A DNA stretch of 64,000 nucleotides from Emergomyces orientalis. Its lineage: Eukaryota > Ascomycota > Eurotiomycetes > Onygenales > Ajellomycetaceae. Under the pieces are notes generated by a model, which was not told the origin of the DNA, ran no database searches, and worked only from the letters and a program-made list of their open reading frames with translations. The stretch covers positions 392,614-456,613 of the forward strand of contig MOWL01000027.1 of assembly GCA_002110485.1 (NCBI GenBank), in the 5' to 3' direction. Of the stretch, positions 22,285 through 33,818 are shown piece by piece. The number at the start of each line of letters is the position of its first letter. Position 1 is the stretch's first letter. A program made the position numbers and the translations under genes.

Positions 22285-24201
22285 AGTCCATGAAATTATA
22301 AAGATATCGATTGAGATGCAGTGAGCAGCGGGAGAAGCGGTGGGACCAAGACGGTTGGCTGATTTATTGTATGAAATGGACGATGTTATATAGATATATA
22401 TAATTAAACGAATTCTTCCCTAATTTTATTTTATATATTTATTTCTTCATATAACCCCACATTCTCCCCAGTCTATATTCTTATATAACGCATAGAGTTA
22501 ACTTAACTAGTTAACTAGCTACACAATAGTTAACTTATACAACACCCCTGACATAAACGGCGTACGGCCGAGCAGGCTAATAAGTCTCCCTGGTTCCTCT
22601 AGGGGGGGTCACAAAGTTGGGGGCGGTTATAATTCTTGGTTGACCAAGGCCAAAAAGTTAATACTTATTATGTGGGGGGGCGACTATCATGAGAATGTGC
22701 CCCTAGCGGGGAGGTGAAACTAAAGCGAGTAGCGCCCGTTTGTTTAATTTGCTTGCGGGGGTTGATGAACTTAATCGGGCAAAGCAACCTTATTCATGCC
22801 AGCCACAAGAAACCTTACAAGGGAGATAGAGAAACTGAAAACTATCTGCCATCTCCATACCTGTCTCTGTTGACCTGCCTGCTGAGGAGAGGAGGCAGAA
22901 GAATCCCTCAACTGTTATGAATAGTTGAGCGCCTGAAATATGGGCTCCACACATAACAGCCCGTTGAGCGAAAACGAATCTGACAGTCAGTTGAACTTCT
23001 TTGGCAGCATCCTGTTCATATATAAACTGATACTATATCCCATTCTGAGTGAAGAGTTAACTGGGGCTGTCGGCAGAGCGTTGATGGTATACAGCGTGCA
23101 GAAAAATGTCAGAAAAAGGGTGAGTTCAATTTTGAAAGAAGCAGTGTGACCTGCCTGCATTTTCTTTCTATTTTAAATTGAGGAAATTATCATCTGGACC
23201 AAATTGACTGGTTGGCAAAGATCCTCGGGACCTGTTCTCTCCCACAAGAACTAAAATCATGTCATTCGGCAGGCTTCCTGTGGCGGGGGTTACCTTGGGA
23301 CTGCGCGGTGTGAGCATTTATATATCAAACAATGGACACACATGGATTTCAGGTCTCCAGTTCAGTAATAGTTTGCCCAATATACCGAGGCACAATACCC
23401 TATTCAGTCATCTTGAAATCTCTACTCTTGTTATGATGTGCCTACATATGTACTCCGACAGGGGGCCCTCGCCTACCTATTTATATCGAAATTCAGCGAG
23501 AGGAAACTTTGCAAGGCGATTTGCAGTTCTCACAGTACCCTGGTTGCGTTTGGGGGGGCGTTCCTCCAATGCGAGTGCAGGGTTTAGTTACACTACAATA
23601 ATAAACTACCCGCAGCGCCGAACCCAAGCCCTCAAAAAGCCTCAGAACCGCTCCAAAATATTATGAAAGAGACTATATTTCTTTTTGCTCCCTAGATCAT
23701 CTACGTCAACGGCCATAAGCCTGGAAATTCTTGTAATATACAAGTTCTCATTCATTTCTAAGCTTTTGTTGCTCATAGTATGTCTCTTTAATGAGCACCG
23801 ACTCTGGGCACCAAGCAGCAACAAGGCTTTCCAAAGGGGTTAGTTAACTCAACTACGTGGTTCTATCATCAGCCGGTGGCCAATTCTTAATGGCTGAATG
23901 CATGTGGTTTAGGCTTTGGGTGTAATATCATCCAGAGCTTTATGTGCTCTGGATCAATCGTTAATTTTTGATTGAATCGGATATACTTGAACCGCTAATC
24001 AGCGGTACTTTTTACCATGGAACGCTTTCGAGCGTAAAATATATGAAGGCAGGCACCTGGGTAAATATATACCCGTCAGAGGAAGCCATATGATCAGGAT
24101 TTAGTTTCGTTTCCTGGTGCATATACATTTACTTGCTGAAGAAACGCCAGAAGCTGAAGACATTGATACGTGCGCCACATTTAAGAACAGAAAACGTCAA
24201 C
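22285..24201. other. Intergenic, possible degenerate DNA
   Basis: No convincing gene. An ATG-started frame of 69 codons at 22940-23149 and one of 135 codons at 23259-23666 have no recognisable motif. Segments near 22590-22710 are rich in G runs and look unlike the flanks, possibly an old transposon piece. Confidence 0.4.
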
Positions 24202-24772
24202 ATGAAATCTCTTTTCTCGCTTCCAGTGGCCGTTTTCACAGCATTCATCGGATTGTCCAACGCCTTTTATGATTATCCCCCAGCTTATGATTGGCGACCC
24301 TGCGCCACGGACCTCGCGGTACGCATGCATATCTTCTCTCTCTCTGTTTTCGTCAAGCGTAACTCGAAAGGCTAATACTACATGGATTGCAGTGTTCTAA
24401 CGACCTTGATTGTCAGAGAACCTATGATTGCCAAGGAAAAGTATATGTGAGTGCAAAATAACCGCCATCTGTATATCGAAAAGGACAAAAACACAGGGGC
24501 TTAGAGGGGCTGATCTTTATTTCCTTCAACCCTGGGTTTTTATATCAACAGAAACACAACGTAAACTATGTGCATTGCGGGATTAGTTTCTTGCAACCCT
24601 TTAGCTGCTGGGCTTACACGGTGAGTGATCTCAAGGTGTCAGCTGTGGAATTTGAGGGCTAAAGCCTGCTGGCTGAATACAGAATGTACGCCCTCCACAG
24701 AAACTTCCGCCGATTCACACCTCTATAGTGAAGAGCATATTGAAGCCTACTGCTGTAGCACAGCCTGATTAA
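24202..24772 (+). CDS. Small secreted cysteine-rich protein (effector-like)
   Basis: Four small exons: 24202-24318, 24393-24446, 24552-24620, 24683-24772 (109 aa). All introns are GT..AG and phase 0. A clear signal peptide occupies residues 1-21 (MKSLFSLPVAVF..LSNA). The mature part has six cysteines, in WRPC, CSND, DCQ, DCQG, HCG and SCW contexts, an even number suited to three disulfides. After the last Cys comes a Pro-rich tail without cysteines. If the last intron is retained, the protein ends 14 residues after exon 3. I do not recognise the family. Size and pattern resemble secreted effectors, defensin-like toxins or antifungal proteins. The phase-0 structure and the fit of cysteines to exons argue that it is real. 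Confidence 0.62.
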
Positions 24773-26914
24773 ACCGGACGGGTGGAAGAAGATTAAATTA
24801 CATTCGTTCCCAAATCCCAAAATATGTATGTAATGAATGTCTGGCACGAAGAAAGAAAAGTAAAAGGAGGGGGGGTGGGAACAAGGAAAAGTTTTGAAGA
24901 TTAAGTTGAATCGATGATAAAAAATATTATATTACTTTAGTTTAGAAAATCATAAATTTATACGGTTTTTATTATTTTTAATAGTTGATAATATGCTGGT
25001 GCCCCTCACTCTTGTGTGAACTTCTGGAAGGGCTCCATTCACTTCATGCAATTTGAAGGCATTCACGGCGGATCTTGCACATTTTAAGAGTTATCTATCT
25101 CCACGACTGCTCTCACTATTTGAGAGGTGTAAATATCAATTCTTGAGATAGCTTGCTAATTACACCCCTCATATAAAAAAGAAGAAGAAGAAGAAGAAGA
25201 AGAAGAAATAGACCTATCGGTTCTCTGTCTCTCACTGTCAGAACTGGATTATATAATTATCTGAAAGCTCTATCTGTCTGTTCATCTACAAGAACTTCAT
25301 TAAATCTTCATTGTATATAATGTTAACTACTATACAAAGAGTAGAAAATATAATGAGTATCTCTGCTGGTATTTTATATGTAAATTTGTGTATACACTAT
25401 GTCTGATTCAAAATAGTGTGACCAGGGAGGGGGTGTTATTTGCCAGATAAGGGGTTCAGTAGTCAGTATCAATGCCCCTTCGGACGTATTCGAAACCTCT
25501 TTCTATTTTAAGCCGGTAACAAGAAAAGATTTCAATGCTCGCCATGGGGGGGCCAAGTACGAGGACCAGTCAATGAAGCAGTGAACTGATGCATGAATTT
25601 GCTCGTGCCATGTCGCTGTGGATGTTGTGTATTCTGAAAGACTTGAATGGCTCCATGCTTGTAAATTTCTGGGGGAAGTAAAACAACCAGACTATATACA
25701 GCAATGGTGGGTAACTTCCACGGGATGTTACTGGTTTGAAAAGTCTAAAATAGCATTTATGGATGCCATGAAGGTAGAGATATTCATACCCCTTGAAGGC
25801 TTGAATGATAGGTGGTGGTAAGCGCTGGCAGCAATTGGATACGCTTGTCGGAGACCACGGCGCTACATGGCTTGCGCGGCGCATCCATGTATAAGGACGT
25901 CAAGTCGCTTGAATAACGCCAGTGAGCTGATCATCCTGGTTGATAGGTCCCCCGAACGCGCTACTCAAACGATCTTCCCTTCCAAGCGATTTGCTCTCTC
26001 ATTTAATAAAGTATAAGAAAATGCTGGTCAGGATGGAAAGCGGTACGCTTGAACTGTACACATGTCTAGAAGCAGCCCATAAATGAACGGGAATAACTGT
26101 CGGGAATTCTGTGACCTGGGTGTGTGACTACACCTGTGGGTTGCCTGAAGAAATATTGTTTTCACCCCACACTGTGAAGACCTCAGAGAAGAATAACTCT
26201 CATCAAGGTGTCTCACTAGGGTCGTCGCACAGAGAATTTTAGGCAATAATTTTTAGGCAATAAAAAGAACCTGGTACAGCATATGGTGGATTCAGCTACC
26301 CAATTATCAGAATTGTTGTCATTTGAAACAAGCGGCTCAGGGAGCCATGGGCCTCTACCGCCAGCCTTGCTGCGGTTGTCTGTCTTCTTGGTGGTCTCGT
26401 GGTGTTGCGACAGAGGCACCTCCAGGGATAATTAATCGCCAGAGTCACCTGTTTCGTGGGATCAATGGCGAAACATAGGTATTGAATAGCAAATTGAGAA
26501 CAATCATCTCGCGGTATGATTAGCCATGTAACTGGGTTGGAAACTTCCGACAATATAATAGTGTAAAAGCTGGGGAAAGAGATAGTGTCAACTGCTCTGG
26601 GATTAATGCTTGTCAACATTGAGGGGCAGGCCCTTGCATTTTAAATTGTGGGCTTCCGGTGCTTAGCGGGAAGTATCGATATATATTATTCATGAGATTT
26701 GGTAAGATGCAACACAGCAGACTCTTCCACTAGCAGTTCACCGCAATGCGGGATCGCTGGATGTGACAGGCAACCAAACTTAGAGTGTGTGGGTCCGGGT
26801 AAGCACCCTGGCCCTCACATCTAGATTCTTGTGGTTAATGCTGACTCGTCCTCCAGGCGCCAGAACTGATGGTGGATTTGGCCAAGATGACGTTGATTGG
26901 ATGGTTATCAAGTG
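24773..26914. other. Intergenic, no supported gene
   Basis: A/T-rich with a (GAA)9 run at 25181-25207 and a 25-35 nt G-run region. Open frames at 25570-25884 and 26296-26619 (minus) have amino-acid composition like protein but no recognised domain and no ATG-supported model. They may be decayed coding DNA. Confidence 0.4.
25181..25207. repeat. (GAA)9 microsatellite
   Basis: Nine perfect GAA units in intergenic DNA. Confidence 0.95.
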
Positions 26915-28179
26915 CTATTTGAGTCTCAACCAAAGCACAGTACGTCTCGTTAATCTCTCTGCAGCGTTCAATCGCGAGATTGCTCTAGATAAGCTCATGC
27001 GAGTTTGAGGTTCTTGTCTCATTAAACAATCCGCTGTCGATTTCAAAGTCATTTTACTGGGCTTATCTTCTGCTTGTGACGCGGTTTCTGATAGAAGCTT
27101 TCCAAAAGCCCAAAGGTCATTCAACCGACGCATTTCGAAAAGAAGATCAAAAGGCGATATCTCGTCCCGGATTTCTGGAGCACACCATGTATGAGTTAAT
27201 TCACCAATGCCGCTAATGTCAATATGCATAGCATTTCCTCCTGCGTCAAGCACAACATTCAAAGGTTTTATATCCCTATGGGTTCTCCCTGCTTCATGGA
27301 AGCAGCTCAGAGCAGTTCCGATTTCGATAGCCCATCGCTTCCAGGAGGATTCCCCAACGCGACACTCTGTCAGAACCTGCTGCAATGAGTCGCCAGTATA
27401 AGACTCGGGTAGAACACCGGCCACAACAAATGGTCGGTCTGTGGCTTTTGAGGTAAATATTGGTAGACTCCGCGACACCAGCCGCCTGTACAATGTTCGG
27501 CACACCTTGAAAACATTACTGGTTCTCCAGCTCCTTTCGTATAACAACCGTGTCTCGAGATTGATAAAAAAAGCCCGGTGAACCACCTTCAGTACATAGG
27601 GTATCTTTTTCTTGAAAATCCGGAAAACTCCATCTGTGATTTCCATCCTATCTGTTACATATGTAACATCAAATTGAAGAAATGAACGGAATTCACTGCA
27701 TGAAGGATAAGTGACTCAAAGTGGATTTTCCCTGTTGCCAGTTGTTTCTTTGTGTTTCAGTTCTAAAACCCCTGTTGTTTGCAGTCCTTCTTCCAAAAAT
27801 GACTTCCGTCACGGTGACGTGGAGAAGTAGTATAGTTTATAAGTTTGGCAAACTCCTGGAATTCTTTGCGTCGTTCGCGCTTTAATGTCTTTGGCTCGGT
27901 TTGAATATCGTCGACGGTGTTAGAAACTGAACCAAGGAGAATAACTTCTATCCACCACTTATAGTCCTCATGATGGTAAATCAAATTCTGCGAACGGCTG
28001 CTAGGCTCAGGGTTTCCTTCTGTGGCGTAGTCCTCATTTTCGCAGTACGACCTTGATTCTAGGGGCGGTGTGGATTTGGTATCAATGGCAGACATCCCGA
28101 AGTGACTTGGACTTTGTGGCAATGGATAGCCACCTGGATTGGTTTTGGGATGCCATGAAAGAAACTGGATTATGTCCAT
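26915..28179 (-). CDS. Divergent protein kinase
   Basis: Proposed exons 27770-28179 and 26915-27695 (396 aa, frame closes). The donor of the intron (GTTTTA) is weak, so the junction is uncertain. The C-terminal half is a kinase fold: beta-3 lysine in YVLKVV (Lys173), HRDIKPLN with catalytic Asp278, the Mg-binding motif changed from DFG to DIS (Asp296 kept), APE (about residue 309) and DLWAFG. No glycine loop is evident. The N-terminal 140 residues are unrecognised, rich in Ser and charged residues. The catalytic residues are kept, so it may be active. Substrate and pathway are unknown. Such orphan kinases are common in fungal accessory regions. Confidence 0.6.
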
Positions 28180-29560
28180 GGAGAGGTCCGAGGATGCGGA
28201 CTAAGTTAAAATTCCAGTCACGTGCTATTCATACCCTATCTACAATCCCATCAATCCCATCAATTCAGTGCCAGCTAGCACAGACGCCAGACATATCATT
28301 TATCTTTTAAGAATCAATTATTATATTTCATATCTTTATTTTAGGGATGAAAAGTATAGCACGACAAAAGACCCTTTAAAAAGGTTTTCATGTGAGAAAT
28401 TGGCCTGGGGCCAAAGATTATCTTGTCATTTTCTAATGCGGTGAGTATAACTTATAGAGTCGAGCAGAGGGGTAAGAATTTCTGATAAGCGCTCGTTTCT
28501 TGGTTTGTAAATTGACTCTGTGAGAGTGAAGGGAAAATTTTATGATAGGGAAAATTAATATAACATGCACTCGGGGGAACATACCAGAATTTTGTGATCT
28601 CTTAATAAAATCCATCATTCGACTTTGTCCGTCCAGCATATGTAGTAATGAATAGACAGGATCTCAGGCTTACTGACCTATCATTCATCAACTGCTTATT
28701 TTCAATCCAGCCCTAGTAAAGGTTCAAACCATCTGGCTTTGTCTTGACGACTCGCTAAGGCACCAATGCCCATGCTTAGTGCTACTACGTCACAGCGAAC
28801 TAAAAACGTCTCCATGATTGCGGCGTAAACCATCTGTTTGCATTCTATGCGTGTTGATTCAAATTCCGAGGGGCCCGACCTCTCGTATTTGTATTGTCAA
28901 CGACACAGTCCATGAGCGAGAGCTCGGCAGCCATCCCCATTTCCACAAACCCAGAAGGGAGTTAGCTAATACTCTAAGCCTTGAGCGGCACCGAGAATAT
29001 CCAGATCGTTCTGAAACGGTGAGGCAGAAGCCACAGAAGACCCCTGAAAGTGGGGCCTGTGGTGTATGTTGTGTGAGAAATTGTTCGAAGCTAAGTTAGC
29101 CGCCCCTCTTAAAGAAGACTTGGAGCTACCAGGCATAAACTTAGGGTTTTCGACCTGAAGAGAGCATAATTCTTGATGTCAGCAAGTATAATTCCAAGCG
29201 TACACGGCTACGAACTGTTCATGACGCCGAGTGCTCTCGCTAATTGTGAACTTCGCAACTTTCTCGCTTTCGCAATTTAAACGAGCTCAGCACCCGCCTA
29301 GACTTCGCCCCTCTGTGAACAAATTTCATGTTCAAACATATTCGTAATCACTATCTGATAAATACTGTCTTGGAAAGATCTAAAAATGGAGAGCAAATGT
29401 GGTCTTCATGATCCCTTTTCCAAATCATCATCTGCCGTCAAACTTGAACACAAACCTTACGGTTTCGCATCAATTACAATATAAACGGCCGCATTTTTAT
29501 TTCTATTATAGCGCCTCTTAGTTAAAGTTTACAACGCCGGCCACACCTGTGAGGTTGGAC
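28180..29560. other. Intergenic, no supported gene
   Basis: Divergent region between the kinase-like gene and the RTA1-like gene. Open frames are short and lack motifs. I see no clear repeat. Confidence 0.5.
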
Positions 29561-30535
29561 ATGGCCAACACTGGCCAGAGAGGTGCAGGTGGGAGTGGTG
29601 CTGGCCGCATGGGACCAGATTTCGATTTTGAGCTCTACCGATACATTCCATCGCTTCCCGCCGCCATCATCAGTGTTGTTGTTTTCGCAATTTTGACAGC
29701 CGCTCATACCTGGCGATTGTTGCGAGCGCGGGCTTTCTACTTTACTGCCTTCACGGTCGGCGGTTTATGTGAGTCTCAAGCTAGATAATTGGCGCCCAAA
29801 AAGCTATTCGTTAATAATACATTATTTCATTAAGTTCAAACGATCGGTTACTGTGGAAGAATATGGGGGCATTATGACAAGTTTTCCCTCGGCGGTTTTA
29901 TTATTCAGGCTATTCTCATTCTCGTCGCTCCCGCGCTGTACGCAGCGTCCATATACATGATCCTTGGCCGACTGATTCGAACGCTTCGCGCCGAAAATCT
30001 TTCCCTCATTCCTGTGAAATGGGTGACCAAGATTTTTGTCACAGGCGATGTGCTATCTTTCTCCCTCCAGGCCGGTGGGGGTGGTATTCAGGGAGGTAGA
30101 ACTCTGAAGCTGTTCGAGATGGGGGAGAAGATTATAGTTGCCGGCTTGTTTATGCAGATTGCCGTCTTTGGCTTCTTCGTCGCCACGACCGTCCTATTTC
30201 ACCGTCGGGTAGCCACAACACCGACCACGATAGCGACCCAGGGAGTAATCCCCTGGAGAAGGCACATTTTCGTCTTGTATGCAACGAGCGCCATCATCTT
30301 GATCCGGAGTATCTTTCGGGTAATCGAATACTTGCAAGGAAACGGGGGCTATCTCATCTCCCACGAGGTGTTCCTTTATATCTTCGACATGATTCTTATG
30401 GTGCTGGTCATGGGCATATTCATCCTTTGGTATATCGACGACCTAGAATCGAAGCAGGTGCACAAGCGGCAGGAATCAGAGGAACAAATCGAGTCGAACG
30501 ATGGTATGCTTGAGGAACTTCGACCACATACTTAA
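29561..30535 (+). CDS. RTA1-like lipid-translocating membrane protein
   Basis: Exons 29561-29768 and 29835-30535 (302 aa). The family is a seven-helix fungal membrane protein (Rta1, Rsb1, Rtm1) linked to export of sphingoid bases and tolerance to membrane stress. Splicing yields FQTIGYCGR, then FIIQAILILVAPALYAASIYMILGRLIR, the central RTA1 signature, and later FVTGDVLSFSLQAGGGGIQ. The C-terminus is charged. It lies convergent to a Zn2Cys6 regulator of UPC2 type, 585 bp away. UPC2-like factors control sterol genes in yeasts, so a link through membrane lipid stress is possible but only inferred. Confidence 0.92.
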
Positions 30536-31120
30536 AACGCGTTTTTGTGATTCATTTTGTATGTTCGAGGAGACTATTTGTCCAACCCATGGCACCAGCC
30601 TAACCTTGAAGCGATGACATACTATGGTTGTCACTAGAAAGGTTCTCAGTCGTACGGTGCCACTGACAAAGGGCCAAAGGGAAGGGGTTCCGAACTCCAC
30701 CCACTTTACCCCTAATTCCACTTTCATTCGTTTTGTACAAATACCTTAGATTATATAGAGCTTTATATCCAGCATTTTGTATTTTGATCATTTCCCATCA
30801 ATTACAACCTGGCAGTTATTCGATACCTTAGCTGTTGAACGATCTCTCATTCACAGCGTTTTAAAGCTTTTATCTATCAGTCCTCCGAGCGGATTATACG
30901 TAGAATCCTCCTGCTCGGCTGGATGATTCCAGGCTTAAGTTAGGATTAGGGGTCAGGGGGTTCATTCTACGAGCTAATGCAGTAGGGATGAAGTTATTCC
31001 TCTGACCAGTGAGTAAATTCATATCTTTTCTATTCAAAGTAACGTACAATGCCGAATTGGCGGGACCCCTAACGGCGCTCCATGCAAGATTCAATAAACC
31101 GCTAAATCCGAATCCTTAGA
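30536..31120. other. Convergent 3' region
   Basis: 3' ends of the RTA1-like gene and the transcription factor. No gene is seen. Confidence 0.55.
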
Positions 31121-32654
31121 TTAGTTTTCAAACACGCAGCCTATCTCCTCTGTGGGCCAACTTATCCATAACTTATGTTCCTCATCGAGGAGCTTGTGGG
31201 CTTTGCGTATCAGACGCTCGCTCCAGCCCTGCATCCACCAGTGAATTTCCAGCCTCTTGAGAAAAACACAGAAGTATGAGAATATCGCCACAGACTCCTG
31301 CGTAGGTACTTTTAACAGAGGCAAGAACTCGTCTAAAACCAGATAGATCCATGTAAATGCGTGGGTGATGTCTATTTGCGAAGCGTCGGAGAACGATTTT
31401 GAAATGATCCGCAATTCATGGATGGCGTACTCATATATGCGGCGGGCCTTCTCGTCGTTGACAGTATTACTTACTAGCTCCTCTAACTCGTCTAACGGGC
31501 CCGTCATTGGCGTTTCCGCCTCACTGTCCATATTTTTCGTCCATCGCCGCGACCGTTTCGCCTGCGCAAACAACGGGCTCAACGCACCCTGCATCAAATC
31601 TGGGCCTATTAATTCAAGGAGAGATTTTGTCCCGCGAAGGAGGAATAACCACTCAGGAAAGCTACTATCTTCGAAGAAGAACGTGTCACCAGACGATCCT
31701 TCTGGTCCGCCCAAGGCTGGGAAGGTCAGCATCTAATGCTTCTTGGTTTTAATAAAGATATATATAAGTGTGGAGTACGAACCGAAAAAGATGGTTAAGA
31801 CCGAGAAAACAAACAGATTATTCGCATTCTCTTTTTTTATATTGGACATTAGGTTCATCGCCTCCCTCGCGGCAATGCGATGATACGTTAAGGCAGTGGA
31901 AGTGTATATTTCTTTTCGGTCGCGGGAGTAATTAGCAAGATGCAACGCCGAAATCGCAAGAACGGTCCGCATTACGTAGTCGCATCTGCATGCCATTTGG
32001 ACGACCGGCCCCTTCCAGAAGTTCCGTATAGATGGATGACAGGAAAGGGTGGCATATGTGGACGTTGAGAAATGGTGCATGAGCTGAAGGTCAAGCATGT
32101 TCAATGCTGATGCGCCTGCATCCTGTTTGAGATAATTGGGATATACACTCGACTCGGCTAAGAAATCGCAGTCTGTCCCACGCTTGAGGCAGTTGCGGCA
32201 TGACGGGCGCTGCTCATCGCACTACACCAATTTTGTTAGCCGCGTGAGAAGTAACTGAAAGGCTCTAACATAAAGTCATTAGAGGGCTGAGAAAACGAAA
32301 GATGACAAAAAATCTGGGGCAGAGGACAACTGATCGATTTCAATCATCTCTGATACGAAATGGCACTTGCTCGATCTTACTTCCCCTTCCAATGAAAGCC
32401 TGACAAAATTAAAAAAGTGCGGCGACAGTAAGATCGTGATCAGGGTTGCTTGTGGTGGCGGGATCGGGATATGTATTTCACTACTATCACGAACTTGCCT
32501 TTACTTTCCTCTTCTTACAGGTCTTGCAACCCGTCCTAGTCTTGAAATGCGAGCGCCTGGGTATCGACTTTTGTCGCTTGCGGCGATCTGTCAAGCACGC
32601 TTCTGTTAATGGCGCACTTGAATCAGCAGGCTGAGAAGGCGATCCGTCCGACAT
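31121..32654 (-). CDS. Zn(II)2Cys6 transcription factor (UPC2-like)
   Basis: Three exons: 32499-32654, 31783-32221, 31121-31716 (396 aa). The binuclear zinc cluster C-x2-C-x6-C-x6-C-x2-C-x6-C spans Cys43-Cys70. Exon 1 ends GCKTCKKRKVK and exon 2 begins CDEQRPSC, so intron 1 falls just before the third cysteine, where many fungal zinc-cluster genes carry an intron. This intron (277 nt) starts with GCAAGT, a GC-AG donor. Downstream, LMHHFSTSTYATLS and LAISALHLA mark the regulatory domain found in sterol-uptake-type C6 factors. Intron 2 also has a weak donor (GTTCGT) but restores IFFALGGP in frame. The start at 32654 is the nearest ATG with open frame. The basic patch before the cluster (DRRKRQK) may be a nuclear signal. 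Confidence 0.85.
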
Positions 32655-33818
32655 GCCCTGCTATTCTGGCTGAGGAAGCCGAGCTCTTCGAAGATTGGAT
32701 TTGATATTCAACCGAAAAGTGATCGGAGGATACGAAATGTTGGTAGGGCAGACTCCTCTTGTACACTCGGAAATTGGCATTGGGCGGGATGTCTTGGTAT
32801 TTGCCAAGATATTCCGCCGATTGCGGCCTTGGCGACCATTCGTGCTTGGGCAGCGGAAGGTCAACTGCTTGGTGCTCCGCTGGGGCAGAACTGAGCTACA
32901 GCTTCCTCATCATAGGAGAAAATTCAACAGTATCACATATATGAACAAGGGGTTGGAGATCTCAGTGTTGGCCCTCATGAATGAAGAATTTCCTTGAGAG
33001 TCAGAGGAACAGCTATTCATACTTGCACTATACGATTTTGGGGGGGTTCTTTTTTCTCCTGATATTAGTTTTCTTGTTTGAAATGAAGGTTTTGCCCAGT
33101 TAGACAGGTTTTAAATGTCAATGAAGAACTTGCAGGCATTGTGTACCCCAACCCGCCATTTTAGAAAATTTACCCTCTACAGTTCTGTAAATGACAAGGA
33201 AATTAATACATTCATTTAGTTAAAACATTATTATCAGTACAGAGTACATCACGTCGAGACATTGATCCATTATTCATATTCCTTATTTTGAGACAAGATC
33301 CTCCGTTAATGCCTTTATTTTCTGGGTAAATAAATAGAAATGAATATCAGTATGAATATTCGCCCCTAGTAATAAAGCCTATTGCCACCGCCGAGCACCC
33401 GTGCGGTAGTCAACACTTCAATTCGTTGATAAACAAAAACCGGCCTTAACTAATGGTTAAACTATTACCCTCGCCAAGTTTGCCATTGATCGCAGGGCTA
33501 TGACGCTCTGGAACATAAATCCTTGCAAATGATGATAAACCTGTATACCTCAAGCAGCCCCAAAATGAAAATTTCGATTTTGAGTCCCCGCCAACCAAAC
33601 GACAATGTCTTAAACAAAATATCAACAAACCAATTCGCTCTCATTCTTGTTGACTTCAAACAGGCAATTTCAAAGGGGAGCAGGCAGCATAACTTTGGTA
33701 CCTGATCGAATCATTTGCAATTGACTTTTCCAAAACTTTACAGCTTAAACCCCGCCAAAAGCTTATCGTGACGGAGTAACAACTTCTTCGCTTTCGAACG
33801 GGTGAAAACCCCTCGCAA
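32655..33818. other. Intergenic, divergent promoters
   Basis: The region between the start of the Zn2Cys6 gene and the glycogen branching enzyme. Open frames have no ATG or no motif. Nothing else is seen. Confidence 0.5.

Noticed and set aside
22940..23149. 69-codon ATG frame
   Set aside because: No motif, no splice context. Length expected by chance in A/T-balanced DNA.
32695..32997. 100-codon plus-strand frame upstream of the Zn2Cys6 gene
   Set aside because: Begins at TTG, no domain, lies in the promoter.
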